The notes: a model not told the origin generated them from the letters alone. Positions 21,576 to 36,613 are shown, numbered from the stretch's first letter. The stretch is 64,000 nucleotides of DNA from Tessaracoccus coleopterorum (GCF_011174705.1 NZ_JAANIJ010000001.1:3038001-3102000), one strand, 5' to 3'. A program made the numbers and translations.

Positions 21576-22378
21576 TCAGCGGCGGCGCTGGCGCAGCTTC
21601 TCGAGTTCGGCGCGCTCCGATTTCGTCAGCGAATGGATCCCGGAGGCGTTGATCTTGTCCAGCAGTTCGTCGATGCGCTCCTCATCGGAGCGGTGCCGCT
21701 GCGCCTGACGGTGCTGGGTGCGCGTGGGCTGCTGACGGGGCTGCCGTGCGGCGCCCCGCACCCGGAGCGCCGACCTCCCGGCAGCCACTGGTACTGCGAG
21801 AGCAGGCCGACCCGCCGCGCCGCGATGGCGACGAGCGCGAGCGAGAGGATCAGGCCCAGCAGGGCACCCCACTCGCGGAAGGCGAGCATCGGCAGCACCT
21901 GCAGGGCGAGGATGACCAGCCCGAACACCCAGGCCGGGATGTTGAAGAAGAAGCGGCGGGTGGGCCACTCCGCGATCCAGATCAGCAGCAGGCTGAATTC
22001 GACCATGCGCAGGCCCGCGAGCCCGGTGCCGGAGACCAGCAGCCCGACAAGCGTGGTGGTCAACGTCAGCGCCGCCAGATGCCGACGAACAGGTAGATCA
22101 TCGGGCCCGCCCGATGCGCGCCTCGAGGTCGCGGCCGAACAGCCAGATCAGCGCCAGGTCGACGATGCCCACAGACTGATGCCCTCGGCCAACGGCCAGG
22201 TGAACAGCCGCCACACCTCTCCACCGAGCACCTCGGGTGGCGTCAGCCACAGATATGTGGGGATCGAGGGCGCGAAGACCCACGCCAGCATGCCGACGGC
22301 GCCGATGAGCACCACCGCCACCGTCGTGGTGACATGGACGCGTCCGAGCCGGAACCAGGGGTCGTAACTCACACTCAC
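21576..22378 (-). CDS. Rhomboid-like membrane protein, probably inactive (frameshifted)
   Basis: About 269 residues after three corrections (about 22165, 22110 and 22080) plus one or more near 21770. A rhomboid-type layout is seen: WRLFTWPLAEG, IWLFGRDLEARIG, then several helices and a soluble tail DELLDKINASGIHSLTKSER that resembles tails of bacterial rhomboids. The serine motif GxSG is replaced by a GLAG-like stretch and the helix that should hold the catalytic His reads FREWGALLGLILSL. I infer a rhomboid pseudoprotease. GTG 22378 or GTG 22372 may be the start. Confidence 0.6.
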
Positions 22379-22424
22379 CCCCTAGCCTGCCAGATCCCCA
22401 AAGGGGTCAGCCAGATCCATGCCC

Positions 22425-22430
22425 TAGGCT
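22425..22430 (+). promoter_or_regulatory. -10 hexamer TAGGCT, leaderless sugar kinase start
   Basis: Six bases before ATG 22437, in the 58-bp gap to the divergent rhomboid-like gene. Confidence 0.5.
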
Positions 22431-22436
22431 CGGCGC

Positions 22437-23350
22437 ATGCCACGCGTCATCCACACAGGTCAGGCACTCGTCGACGCCACCGCCCAGGTCCCGGGGCTGC
22501 CCGCGCGGGGGCAGAACGTGATGGCGGAAGCCTGGGGCCAGGCCGCGGGCGGGGCCGTCAACATCCTCGCCGCGGCCGCCCGCTCGGGGCCGACTGCGTC
22601 CACGCCGGGGCCGTGGGGACCGGCCCGAACGGTGACCTCATCCGCGAGGTCCTCGCCGGGAGGGCGTGACCTGTGCCGCCGATCCGGTGGAGGACCGCGA
22701 CACGGCGCTGTGCGTCGTGCTGGTCGAACCCAACGGCGAGCGGACCTTCGTCACGATGCAGGGCGCCGAGCGTGAGCTCACCGTCGCGACCCTCGCCAGC
22801 TCGCACCCCGAACCGGGAGACCTGGTCTGCGTGACCGGCTACACGCTGGCCGTCGGGTCGACGAGGGTCCCGCTGGAGGCCTGGCTCTCCGCCCTGCCGA
22901 GGGTGTCCTCGTGGTGCTCGACCCGGAGCAGCCTTCGCCGACCTGCCCGGAGGGGTCCGCGACCGGATGCTGGAGCGCACCGATGTGTGGACATCGAACC
23001 AGGAGGAGGCCGAGGCCCTGGCAGGGGTCCCACCATGGTCGGGGCGGCTGCGGCGGTCGCCGCGCGGCTGCGGCCGGGCGCCGTCGCCATCGTCCGGGAC
23101 GGTCCCGCAGGCTGCGCGGTCCACGTCGACGGCACCACCACCGAGGTGCCGGGATTCCCGCAGACGCCCGTCGACACCAACGGTGCCGGCGATGCCCACA
23201 CCGGCGTGCTGGTCGCCGAGATCGCGGCCGGCTCCGATTGGGTGATGGCATGCCGACGCGCCAACATCGCAGGCGCCATCAAGGTGACGAGGAGGGCCCG
23301 GCGACGGCCCCACCCGCCGCGAGATCGACGCGTTCACACCCGGGGCCTGA
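22437..23350 (+). CDS. PfkB-family carbohydrate kinase (frameshifted)
   Basis: About 305 residues after at least five single-base corrections between 22585 and 23310. The ribokinase-like fold is marked by GQALVDATAQVPGLPARGQN at the N-terminus, AGGAVNILAAAARSG, TDVWTSNQEEAEAL and the C-terminal catalytic DTNGAGDAHTGVLVAEIAAG, whose Asp is the proton abstractor. Predicted ATP-dependent sugar or nucleoside kinase, substrate not deducible. The isochorismatase-like gene starts 23 bp downstream. Confidence 0.85.
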
Positions 23351-23361
23351 CCCCGCCCTGC

Positions 23362-23367
23362 CAGACT
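23362..23367 (+). promoter_or_regulatory. -10-like hexamer CAGACT before 23374
   Basis: Six bases before ATG 23374; no ribosome-binding site is present. Confidence 0.35.
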
Positions 23368-23373
23368 GTCGTC

Positions 23374-23924
23374 ATGGACGACAACGCGTGGCTCGTGGTG
23401 ATCGACGGGCAGCGGATCTTCGCGGATCCGCAGAGTGACTGGGGCTCACCCATGTGGCCCGGCGTGATGGGGACCGTCGCGACGCTGCTGCCGCACTTCG
23501 CGGGCAGGACGATCCTCACCCGCTGGATCCCGCCGACGGCGGCGGAGCGGGTCGGGTCATGGCGCGACTACATGGAGGCCTGGCCGTTCGCCGACCGGCC
23601 GCGCGACGACGCCTACTTCGCGCTCGTCGACGACCTGGCGGGCGTCGACGCACACGTGATCGACGCGCCGACCTTCGGGAAGTGGGACGCGATCCGGCCG
23701 CTGGTCGGCGAGGCGCCGAGCCTCGTGGTCGCCGGCGTGTCGACCGACTGCTGTGTGGTCTCGACGGTGCTGCCCGCGGCCGACGCGGGGGCGAGGGTGA
23801 CGGTGGTGACCGATGCCTGCGCGGGCTCCACCCTCGACAACCATGCGGCCGCCCTCACCGTGATGGGCCTCTACCCGCCGCAGGTGCGGCTCACCGACGC
23901 CGCAGGGGTGCTGGGGGAAGCTGA
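23374..23924 (+). CDS. Isochorismatase-like cysteine hydrolase (one frameshift)
   Basis: About 184 residues. The catalytic triad of the family is visible: Asp in WLVVIDGQRIF, Lys in TFGKWDAIRPL and Cys in VVAGVSTDCCVVSTVL. One G missing near 23912 makes the reading run on; restoring it gives VLGGS and TGA at 23922-23924. The family hydrolyses amides and isochorismate-like substrates such as nicotinamide; the specificity here is unknown. Confidence 0.85.
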
Positions 23925-24026
23925 GTGCCGGACCGCGGAACGCCTCTCGGCGCGTGGCCGCTCTGGGCGGCAAATAGTGGAGCCCGGGTTACCGCGGTCC
24001 GACACTGGTGAGTTTAGCCGGTCGGG

Positions 24027-24643
24027 TCAATGGAGTTCGCCTTCGCGCCAGAGGCGCGCCGCGGTGGTCAGTTCGACGGTGAGGCCCTGGTACCCCTCGA
24101 GCCGCCTCCGCTCCGCGGCGAGCCGGGCGTCGTCGCCGCCGCTGGTGATGAGTTCCCGCGACCCTTCGGCCATCACCCTCGCGAAGGCCGCCGCGCGCTC
24201 GAGCGCAACGGCGAAGTCACCCGTGAAGGCGCCGCGCAGGATCTCGGTGGCGAGCTCCACGACCCGTCGGGGGTGGGCGCGGCCGGTGAGCCCGCGATGG
24301 CCTGGCCGACCGTATCGACCTCGATGCCTCGGGTGAAGCGGTAGGCGGCCGCCGACGGCGACTCGCGGACGGCGTGCCGCAGCAGGTACAGGCGCCACAG
24401 GGTACCGGGCAGGGTGTCCGGCCGTGAGGCGGCCCACATCTCGGCGAGATCCTCGATGCCCTCGCCGTCGGCGAACGCGATGACCCGCTCGACGACACCG
24501 GGGTCGGGAGCCTTGCGAACCCGGTGCAGCAGCGCGGCCGCCGTGTCGTGGGCGAGCCCGCTCAGCTCGGCGGGATCACCCGAACCCGCCATGAGTTCGA
24601 TGATGTCACCGGGGCGTTTGACCGGCCTGTGGAAGTCGCTCAC
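24027..24643 (-). CDS. Uncharacterised soluble protein (one frameshift)
   Basis: About 206 residues from GTG 24643, ending GLTVELTTAARLWREGELH. All-helical in appearance, with VVERVIAFADGEGIEDLAEMW, TLPGTLWRLYLLRHAVRESP and RVVELATEILRGAFTGDFA. One shift near 24290. I recall similar actinobacterial proteins only as hypothetical and assign no function. Opposed to the GNAT gene, each with its own closely spaced -10-like site. Confidence 0.6.
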
Positions 24644-24650
24644 GGCTCCG

Positions 24651-24656
24651 ATCCTA
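24651..24656 (-). promoter_or_regulatory. -10 hexamer TAGGAT, leaderless start at 24643
   Basis: Seven bases separate this minus-strand hexamer from GTG 24643. Confidence 0.45.
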
Positions 24657-24685
24657 CGTGCTTCGGCCAGCCGGCCGGCCGACGT

Positions 24686-24691
24686 TAGGCT
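24686..24691 (+). promoter_or_regulatory. -10 hexamer TAGGCT, leaderless GNAT start
   Basis: Six bases before GTG 24698. With the site at 24651 it makes a divergent pair 30 bp apart. Confidence 0.5.
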
Positions 24692-24697
24692 GGCCTG

Positions 24698-25774
24698 GTG
24701 AAGATCTCGCGCGAGCGGCCCGCCGACGCACCCGGAGGGCCGGGCTATGACCTGTATGAGCTCGACGCCGCGCTCTGGGACGGGGTCCTGATGGAGCTCT
24801 TCGGGAATACGGACCTCGGGCAGTCACCGCTGCGTCGATGGGCCGAGAGCAGGGATGATCGGGTCACCCGGCAGGAGCTCGTCGTGGTACGCGACGCAGG
24901 GGTTCCGGTGGGGCTGGCCGTCCTCGAGCTGCCGCAGCTCGACAACCGCCACGTCGCCTTCGTCTCGATCGCCGTGCGCCCCGAACACCGTCGCAGGGGA
25001 TCGGGGCGATGCTCTTCGAGGAGGCCAGGAAGGTGGCCGCCGGCCAGCAACGGTGCGACCTCCAGTGCTGGACCTGGGACCGGCTCGTCGAGCCGGGGCC
25101 CCACACCATCGGTGCCGCCGAGGGCGACGGCGTCGTGGACGCGTCCGCGCCGGGGCCGCCTTCCTGCGCGCCCAGGGGTTCAGGCTCGCCCAGGTCGATG
25201 TCATGTCCGGCCTCACGTTGGCGCCGCAGCCCGAACTCGAAGCGGCCGCCGGACGCGCCAGGGTGGAGTCCCCGTCGGGCTACCGGCTCATCCAGTGGAG
25301 GGGCGACACTCCCGAGCGGTGGATCGAGGACGCCGTACGACTCCAGGTCGCCATGAGCACCGACATCCCCACCGGTGAGGCCGATCTGCGGCCCGAGGTC
25401 GTCGACGCCGACCGCATCCGTTCCGGGGATCGGACCCGTCGTCAGGGAGGGCTCGACGAGCTGGTCACCGCCATCGAACACACGGGCCGGCTGGTCGGCT
25501 TCTCGCGGGTCGTCCACGACCCGACGCGCCCGAGGTCGCAGACCAGTGGGACACCCTCGTGCTGCGCGCCCACCGTGGCAACGGGCTCGGTTGGTTGATG
25601 AAGACGGCGAGTCACGCGGCGATGCGGAGCACGTGGCCACAGGTGCAGAGGCTCGTCACGGGCAACGCGTCGGAGAACGTCTGGATGCTCGCCATCAACC
25701 GTCGCCTCGGCTACCGGCCCATCGCCGCCTCCGGTTGGTACACCCGTAGGGAGCCGGACCTTGGCGCTGAGTAA
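24698..25774 (+). CDS. Tandem GNAT-domain acetyltransferase (frameshifted)
   Basis: About 360 residues with two GNAT halves. The first has the acetyl-CoA motif AFVSIAVRPEHRRRGIG (after one G is restored near 25002) and a degenerate tail; the second reads DTLVLRAHRGNGLGWLMK and NASENVWMLAINRRLGYRPI. Further shifts lie near 25150 and 25525. Twin GNAT architecture also occurs in mycothiol synthase MshD, but the flanking genes and sequence do not show that identity here. The stop overlaps the next gene. Confidence 0.8.
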
Positions 25775-26335
25775 GGGGGCGATCATCGGGGCGGGCCTCA
25801 GCATCCTCGACGCCTACGGGCTCGGCGACCTCAGCATGCGGCGGGTCGCGGAGACCCTCGGGGTGCAGGCAGGCGCGCTGTACTACCACGTGCCCAACAA
25901 GCAGTCGCTACTCGCGGCCCTCTCGGACGAGATCGTGCGGGCCGCGCTGCCCCGGCCGACGGGGTGCCGTGCGACGAATGGCTGACCATGTGGGCCGTCA
26001 ACCTCCGCGCGGCGCTGCTCGGGAGGCGCGACGGTGCCGAACTGGTCGCGGCCTCGCTGGCCATGGGGTTGGGGAGGAGCAGCCAGTCGACCGGGCGGCG
26101 GACATGCTCGCGGCGGCGGGCGCAGAGGAACCGGAGGCCACCGCCGCCACCCTCCTGCACTTCGTGCTCGGCCACGCCGTCGAGGAGCAGACCCGCTTCC
26201 AGTTGAGTGAGCTGGGGGTCGTGACGGGCTTCGATCCGGCCCTGGCCGAGCACCGTTTCGCCTGGGGGTGCGACTCATCGTGCGGGGGCCGGGCCCGTGG
26301 GCGGCGCCATGTCCGACGACGCTCCGGTGGGCTAG
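25761..26335 (+). CDS. TetR-family transcriptional regulator (frameshifted)
   Basis: About 192 residues from TTG 25761, inside the end of the GNAT gene. The N-terminal helix-turn-helix reads LSMRRVAETLGVQAGALYYHVPNKQSLL, typical of TetR/AcrR proteins. The C-terminal ligand domain is broken by shifts near 25955, 26075, 26265 and 26285; repair places the stop TAG at 26333-26335. The overlap suggests it is translationally coupled to, and may regulate, the acetyltransferase gene (inference). Confidence 0.8.
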
Positions 26336-26338
26336 GCT
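26333..26338 (+). promoter_or_regulatory. -10 hexamer TAGGCT, leaderless lipoprotein start
   Basis: The hexamer begins with the TAG stop of the TetR gene; seven bases separate it from ATG 26346. Confidence 0.5.
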
Positions 26339-26345
26339 GGGCGCC

Positions 26346-26709
26346 ATGAATCGGCAGTGTCGTCGGTTGGTCGCAATCGTGGCGACCGCGTTGCTCGCGG
26401 TCGGGGCGGTCGGCTGTGGAGCCAGAACGGTGAGTCCCTCGAGTTACGTCGGGGAACCCGACTCCGCCCATCTCACCTTGTCCGTGCAGAGTGAGGGGAC
26501 GAGCGCATCGTCGTGGCCCGGGTGGCCGAGCAGGACGATGAGAAGGTCGTCATCGAGGTCAAGGTGGAGCCGGCCGACCAGGGACAGGGTGAGGCCGGCG
26601 CGTCGATGAAGGCCGCGGACGACGTGCTCGAGGCGGAGGTGCTGCTGGCAAGCCCGCTCGGTGGCCGTCAGGTCGTCGACACGATGGGGCGCGCGGTCCC
26701 CAGAGCTGA
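26346..26709 (+). CDS. Small lipoprotein (frameshifted)
   Basis: About 122 residues. The signal peptide RRLVAIVATALLAVGAVGC ends in a lipobox (AVGC) at about residue 24. The mature part reads SYVGEPDSAHLTLSVQSEG and, after a shift near 26500, RIVVARVAEQDDEKVVIEVK, a small beta-rich domain. Restoring one C near 26701 gives a stop at 26707-26709, 7 bp from the convergent gene's stop. Unknown function; predicted to be anchored on the outer face of the membrane. Confidence 0.65.
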
Positions 26710-26716
26710 GGCCCGG

Positions 26717-28766
<2,050 letters not shown>

Positions 28767-28770
<4 letters not shown>

Positions 28771-29918
28771 GCGTCACCACCCCCAAGGGATTCGAAGCAG
28801 CCGGCGTCACCGCGGGCCTCAAGGCCAGCGGTCGTCCCGACCTCGCCGTCGTCGTCAACCTCGGCCCCGACCAGGCGGCCGCCGCGGTGTTCACCACCAA
28901 CCGCGTCTACGCCGCCCCGGTGAAGTGGTCCCGGGGCGCCGTCGCCGACGGCCAGCTCCAGGCGGTCGTCCTCAACTCGGGCGGCGCCAACGCCTGCACC
29001 GGGCCTGAGGGCTACGCCGACTCGGCGGCCACCGCCTCCCGGGTCGCCGCCCGGCTGGGGCTCATCATCGACAACGTCGCCGTTTGCTCCACGGGCCTGA
29101 TCGGCGTCCGGCTTCCGATGGACAAGCTGCTGCCCGGCGTCGACGCGGCCTGCGATGCGCTCTCCGCCGAGGGCGGCCCGGCCGCGGCCGAGGCGATCAT
29201 GACCACCGACACCGTCGCGAAGCAGTCGATCACCACCGGAGAGGGTTGGTCCGTCGGCGGCATGGCCAAGGGAGCAGGCATGCTCGCGCCCGGGCTCGCG
29301 ACCATGCTCGTGGTGCTCACCACCGACGCGGTCGTCGACGCGGCCACCCTGGACGGCGCGCTGCGCGCGGCCACCGCCGTCAGCTTCGACCGGGCCGACT
29401 CCGACGGCTGCATGTCGACCAACGACACCGTCATCGCGATGTCGTCTGGCGCGAGCGGCGTCACGCCCGCCGTGGCCGACCTCCGTGCGGCCCTCACCGA
29501 GGTGTGCGTCGACCTGGCCCGCCAGCTGATCGCCGACGCCGAGGGCGCATCGCACGAGATCGCGATCGAGGTCGTCGGGGCCGCCTCCGTCCGCGATGCC
29601 GAGGTCGTCGGCCGGGAGATCGCCCGCTCCAACCTGTTCAAGTGCGCCGTGTTCGGCAACGACCCCAACTGGGGCCGGGTGCTTTCGGCCATCGGCGTCA
29701 CCGACGCCGAGTTCCATCCCGACGAGCTCGACGTCTCGTTCAACGGTGTGACCGTGTGCCGCGGCGGCCAGATCGGCGAGGACCGCGCGCTCGTCGACAT
29801 GACCGGCCGCCACGTGCTGGTCACGGTCGACCTCCACGCAGGCGCCGAGACCGCCACCATCCTGACCAACGACCTCACGTACGACTACGTGAAGGAGAAC
29901 GCGGAGTATTCGTCGTGA
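28767..29918 (+). CDS. argJ: Bifunctional ornithine acetyltransferase / N-acetylglutamate synthase
   Basis: 383 residues, intact. The self-cleaving precursor is recognised by [20 protein letters not shown], in which cleavage before the Thr of LATML makes alpha and beta chains and frees the nucleophile. [10 protein letters not shown] and [13 protein letters not shown] are further landmarks. It transfers acetyl from acetylornithine to glutamate, making the pathway cyclic. Translationally coupled to argC and argB. Confidence 0.97.
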
Positions 29919-30820
29919 GCCCCAGGACCATCACCCAGAGGCACCCCGAGCTGATCGCCAAGGCGAACACGCTCATCGAGGCGCTGCCCTGGCTCGCCGA
30001 GTACGCGGGTGAGACCGTCGTCATCAAGTACGGCGGCAACGCCATGACCGACGACGCCCTGAAGCGCGCCTTCGCCGAGGATGTGGTGTTCCTGCGCCGC
30101 GTCGGGCTGAAGCCCGTCGTCGTGCACGGCGGCGGCCCGCAGATCTCCTCCATGCTCGACAAGCTCGGCATCGACTCCGAGTTCCGCGGCGGCCTCCGCG
30201 TCACCACACCTGAGGCCATGGACGTCGTGCGGATGGTGCTCGTCGGCCAGGTCGGCCGGGAACTCGTCAACCTCATCAACCAGCACGGCCCGTTCGCCGT
30301 CGGGATGAGCGGCGAGGACGGCGGCCTGTTCACCGCGGAGCGGCGCGGACTCGTCGTCGACGACGAGGAGGTCGATCTGGGGCTGGTGGGCGACGTCCGG
30401 TCCGTCGATCCCCGTTCGCTGAACGACCTGATCGACGCGGGCCGCATTCCGGTCGTCGCGACGGTCGCTCCCGACACCAACGGCCTCGTGCACAACGTCA
30501 ACGGGGACACGGCGGCCGCAGCGCTTGCCGTCGCGCTGAACGCCCGGCGCCTCGTGATGCTCACCAACGTCGCGGGCGTCTACGCCAACTATCCCGACGA
30601 GGAGTCGATCATCACGCAGATCTCGACCGGCGAGGTGCGGGAACTGCTGCCGAGCCTCGACGCCGGGATGATCCCGAAGATGGAGGCCTGCCTCAGCGCG
30701 GTCGAGGGCGGGGTCGCCTCGGCCACCGTCATCGACGGGCGGGTGCCGCACTGCCTGCTGCTCGAGATCTTCACCAACGAGGGTGTCGGCACCATGGTCA
30801 CGAACGAGGAGGACGCATGA
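29915..30820 (+). CDS. argB: Acetylglutamate kinase
   Basis: 301 residues, intact. Amino-acid kinase fold: [51 protein letters not shown] and [18 protein letters not shown]. The N-terminal helix ([21 protein letters not shown]) is that of the arginine-sensitive hexameric class, so feedback inhibition is likely. Start GTG 29915 overlaps argJ; the stop overlaps argD. Confidence 0.97.
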   Translation: MSPRTITQRHPELIAKANTLIEALPWLAEYAGETVVIKYGGNAMTDDALKRAFAEDVVFLRRVGLKPVVVHGGGPQISSMLDKLGIDSEFRGGLRVTTPEAMDVVRMVLVGQVGRELVNLINQHGPFAVGMSGEDGGLFTAERRGLVVDDEEVDLGLVGDVRSVDPRSLNDLIDAGRIPVVATVAPDTNGLVHNVNGDTAAAALAVALNARRLVMLTNVAGVYANYPDEESIITQISTGEVRELLPSLDAGMIPKMEACLSAVEGGVASATVIDGRVPHCLLLEIFTNEGVGTMVTNEEDA

Positions 30821-31980
30821 GCCAGGCCGATTTCCGGGCGCGCTACGACGCAGTCATGATGAACGCGTTCGGGGCCCCGAAGCGCGTCTTCGCCCGCGCT
30901 GAGGGCGTCCACCTCTGGGACGCCGACGGCAACCGCTACACCGACCTGCTCTCCGGGCTCGCCGTCACGGGGCTCGGACATGCCCACCCCGGCGTGACCG
31001 CCGCCATCACGGCGCAGCTGGGCGAACTGGGCCACGTTTCCAACTTCTTCGCGAGCATCCCCCAGATCCGGCTCGCCGAGCGGCTCGCCTCCTACACGGG
31101 CACGGCCGACGCGCGCGTCTTCTTCACCAACTCGGGCACCGAGGCCAATGAGGCCGCGTTCAAGCTCACCCGCCTCACCGGCCGCACCAGGGTCGTCGTG
31201 ATGGACGGCTCGTTCCACGGCCGCACGATGGGTGCGCTGGCACTGACGTCGAACCCGAAGTACCGGGAGCCGTTCGAGCCGCTGCCCGGCGAGGTCGTGT
31301 TCGTGCCGTTCGGGGATGAGGCCGCGCTGCGGGCCGCCGTCGACACGACCACCGCGGCCATCCTGATCGAGACCGTGCAGGGCGAGAACGGCGTGGTGCC
31401 GGTGCCCCCGGCTTCCTCACCGCGGCGCGGGGCATCGCCGACGAGGCGGGGTCCCTGCTCTGGATAGACGAGGTACAGACCGGGCTCGGTCGCTGCGGCG
31501 AGTTCCTGGCGCACCGTGCCGATGGCGTGACCGCCGACCTCATCACGCTCGCGAAGGGTCTCGGCAACGGGTTCCCGGTCGGGGCCTGCATCGCGACGGG
31601 CCGGGCCGCAGGGCTCCTGCAGCCGGGCCAGCACGGCACCACCTTCGGCGGGAACCCGGTCGCTGCCGCCGCGGGCAACGCCGTCCTCGACGCCCTCGAG
31701 GGAGGCGTGCTGGACAATGCCCGCGCCACCGGCGCCTGGCTGGTCGACGCGCTCGTCGCGCTGGGACATCCGCAGATCGCCGAGGTGCGGGGGCGCGGCA
31801 TGCTGCTCGGCGTGGTGCTGCGCGACGGGATCGCGGCGCCCGTGGCCGACGCGGCGCTGGACGCTGGCTGGGTGATCAATGCTCCGAGGCCCTCGGTGCT
31901 GCGCCTGGCGCCCCCACTCATCGCCACGCCCGCCGATCTCGAGGGCTTCGTGGCGGCGCTGCCCTCACTGCTGGACGCGC

Positions 31981-31988
<8 letters not shown>
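30817..31988 (+). CDS. argD: Acetylornithine aminotransferase (one frameshift)
   Basis: About 391 residues. PLP-dependent class III aminotransferase: [69 protein letters not shown] and the PLP-Lys in [16 protein letters not shown]. One base is missing near 31412. Converts acetylglutamate semialdehyde to acetylornithine. The last codons overlap the argR start. Confidence 0.96.
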
Positions 31989-33898
<1,910 letters not shown>

Positions 33899-33903
33899 AC
33901 GGC

Positions 33904-35156
33904 GTGAACGCACTCCTTGAAGACCTCCAGTGGCGTGGGCTGATCGCCCACTCGACCGATCTTGACGCCCTCGGGCGCACCTGGACGAGGGGTCCGTCAA
34001 GTTCTATGTGGGCTTCGACCCGACGGCGCAGAGCGTCCACACCGGCAACCTCGTCCAGATCCTGCTCGCCAGGCGGCTGCAGGAGGCGGGCCACCAGCCG
34101 TTCCTGCTGGTCGGCGGTGCGACCGGCCTGATCGGCGATCCGAAGGAGTCGGGCGAGCGCGTCATGAACTCCAGGGAACTGGTGCACCAGTGGGTCGACA
34201 AGATCCGCTCGCAGGTCGGCGGCTACGTGTCCTTCGAGGGCGACAACGCCGCCACCATGGTCAACAACTACGACTGGACGTCACAGATCTCGGTCCTCGA
34301 TTTCCTGCGCGATGTCGGCAAGCACTTCCCGGTCAACAGGATGCTGGCCCGCGACGTCGTGGCGCGCCGCCTCGAGGCGGGCATCTCCTACACCGAGTTC
34401 TCCTACGTGCTGCTCCAGTCGATGGACTACCGCGAGCTGAATCGCCGCCACGGCGTGACGATGCAGACCGGCGGCTCCGACCAGTGGGGCAACATCGCGG
34501 CCGGCGTCGAGCTGATCCGCCGCAGCGACCAGCGCAAGGTGCACGCCATGGCGACGCCGCTGCTGACGAAGGCTGACGGCACGAAGTTCGGGAAGACCGA
34601 GTCCGGTACGGTCTGGCTCGACCCGAGCCTCACCTCGCCCTACGCCATGTACCAGTTCTTCCTGAACGCCGAGGACGCGAAGGTCGTCGACTACCTGAAG
34701 GTGTTCTCGTTCCGCGGCCGTGAGGAGATCGAGGCCCTCGAGCAGGCGACCCTGGATGCCCCGTTCAAGCGTGAGGCGCAGCGGGCGTTGGCCGACGACG
34801 TGACCGAACTGGTGCACGGGGCGGCCGAACGCGATGCGGCCGTGGCGGCGGCCGGGGCCCTGTTCGGTCGCGGCGAGCTCGCCGAGCTGAGCGAGCAGAC
34901 GCTCGCGGCCGTGGCGCGTGAGGTCGGCGGTGGCACGTTCGCCGCCGACTCGAGCGTCGTCGACGTCCTGGTTGCCGGCGGCGTCGTCGACTCGAAGGGG
35001 GCGGCACGACGCGCCGTCACCGAGGGTGGCGCCTACCTCAACAACCAGCGGGTCGAGGATCCTGACGCCGTGGTCGGCGCCGAGGATCTCCTGCACGGAC
35101 GCTTCGCGGTCGTGCGGCGTGGACGCAGGACGGTCGGCGTCGCAGAGCGCGCCTGA
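33904..35156 (+). CDS. tyrS: Tyrosine--tRNA ligase (one frameshift)
   Basis: About 418 residues. Class I synthetase: VKFYVGFDPTAQSVHTGNLV (tyrosine site and HIGH-like HTGN), QTGGSDQWGNIAAGVELI, LLTKADGTKFGKTESG (KMSKS-type KFGKT), and a C-terminal S4 RNA-binding domain (VLVAGGVVDSKGAARRAVTE). One base is missing near 33985. The stop is 2 bp from the convergent CapA-like gene. Confidence 0.96.
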
Positions 35157-35158
35157 CG

Positions 35159-36330
35159 TCACCCGCGCTCGGTGAGCCCCTCCACCCGAGGGCGTTCACC
35201 GTGGCGCGCGTGCGGGCGGCCGATGCCCGCAGCTGGGCCTCGATGGGGAGCCGGCCCGCAGCTCGTCCGGGATCAGGTGGACCCGGGAGGGCAACCCTCC
35301 GCGTAGGGGCGTGATCATCGTCGGCGCGTACTCGGCCGCCGTCGCAGCGAAGGTGCCGTCCGGTTTCTCCGTGAACGTCACCTGCGCCATGAAGCCGTCG
35401 TAGGTCAGGGGCTTGGGCGGACCGCTCGCGCCGATCAGGTTGCCGGTGCCGTAGATCACCCACTTGCCGTTGACCCGGTCAACGGGCTGCACCACGTGGG
35501 CGTGCTGCCCGAAGACGAGGTCGACATCGGGGAGGCGGTCACCGCGGCGGCGAAGTCGCGCTGCTGGGCATTCAGACTGCTGGAGTACTCGACACCGGCG
35601 TGCATGTGCACCGCCACGATGTCGGCACCGGCCGCGCGGGCGCGTGCCGCGTCCGCGATGGCGTGATCGGCATCGAGCAGGTTGACCGCCCAGTCCCGCC
35701 CCTTCGGCTTCGGGAGACCGTTGAGCCCGAAGGTCTGGCTGATCACCGCGATCCGCACGCCCTGGTCGGTGGTGAAGATGACGGGGGTCGAGGCCGCCTC
35801 CTCGGAGGCGAAGCTACCGCTGGTGAGGATGCCGTTGGCGTGGTGCACCTCGATGGTCCTCACCAGGCCCTCCCAGCCGGCGTCCATCGTGTGGTTGGAG
35901 GCGGTCGTGCACAGGTCGAAGCCGGTCGCGGCGATGGCGGGCGCGATCTCCTGCGGCACCTGGAACAACGGATAGTTCCGGTACGGGCCGCCCTCCGGTG
36001 CGAACGGCAGCTCCGAGTGGCACACCCCGAGGTCCGCCGCGCTCACGTAGTCGCGGAGTCCCGCCAGCTGGGGAGCGAAGTCCATGTCGCCCTTCCCGTC
36101 GATCTTCGCCGACTGCCACAAGGTGTTGTGCCAGAGCAGGTCACCGCTCACGTTGATGGAGGCGGTACGTGGGACGAACGGCGAGGGTGTGGCGGTGGAC
36201 GTGGGGGACGGCGCCGGCGCAGGGCTCGAGGCGGAGGAGGGAGCCTTCGAGGGCGGGCCGGTCGTCGGGCCGGCACATCCCCGGCGACCAGCGCCAGCAG
36301 GCCCACGCACAGGGGAACGACTCGTCTCAT
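35159..36330 (-). CDS. CapA-family lipoprotein, metallophosphatase-like (frameshifted)
   Basis: About 391 residues after four corrections. RRVVPLCVGLLALVAGGC is a lipoprotein signal (lipobox restored by one G near 36278), followed by a Pro/Ser/Ala/Thr-rich linker. The CapA/PGA_cap domain has SINVSGDLLWHNTLW, DLCTTASNHTMDAGWEG, DIVAVHMHAGVEYSS and FGQHAHVVQPVDRVNGKWV, the His/Asp/Asn metal ligands of the calcineurin-like fold. The family is named for poly-gamma-glutamate synthesis, but isolated copies like this one have no proven role. Confidence 0.85.
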
Positions 36331-36338
36331 GAAAGACA

Positions 36339-36344
36339 ACACTA
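36339..36344 (-). promoter_or_regulatory. -10 hexamer TAGTGT, leaderless CapA-like start
   Basis: Eight bases separate this minus-strand hexamer from ATG 36330. Confidence 0.45.
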
Positions 36345-36414
36345 GAGCGGCACGCGTGAGGGACCCGGTCGTGGCGCGTCGGCCGGGCGATCGCCGAGCG
36401 AGCTGGAGCCGCTT

Positions 36415-36443
36415 TTGCGCGATCGGTGAAGTGTGTGTAATGT
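36415..36443 (+). promoter_or_regulatory. rRNA operon promoter P1
   Basis: TTGCGC and TAATGT with a 17-nt spacer. The start region reads TCTCCGAGCTGCC and can form a GCTGCC...GGCGAGC hairpin, as in the other four copies. Confidence 0.6.
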
Positions 36444-36584
36444 TCTCCGAGCTGCCACGGCGAGCCGGACGAGAGATCGGACGGGCCTGGCGCCACCACC
36501 CATCTCAGAATCACGGACGAGTGTGTGTTCGACACGAACCCACTCAAGGCCCGTGAACGACGAGCATGGCCTGGAACAGCCGAG

Positions 36585-36613
36585 TTGATCGGCAGGGACG
36601 GGTTCGGTAGTGT
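36585..36613 (+). promoter_or_regulatory. rRNA operon promoter P2
   Basis: TTGATC and TAGTGT, 17-nt spacer; followed by TGATCGGGCCGCTTCGGCGGCC, whose GGCCGC-TTCG-GCGGCC part is a perfect tetraloop hairpin. Confidence 0.7.

Noticed and set aside
24698-25774. Mycothiol synthase mshD
   Set aside because: Twin GNAT architecture is shared, but the sequence does not show a clear MshD match and the locus is not mycothiol-linked.
35159-36330. A capsule or poly-gamma-glutamate operon
   Set aside because: Only the CapA-like lipoprotein is present, with no capB or capC nearby.
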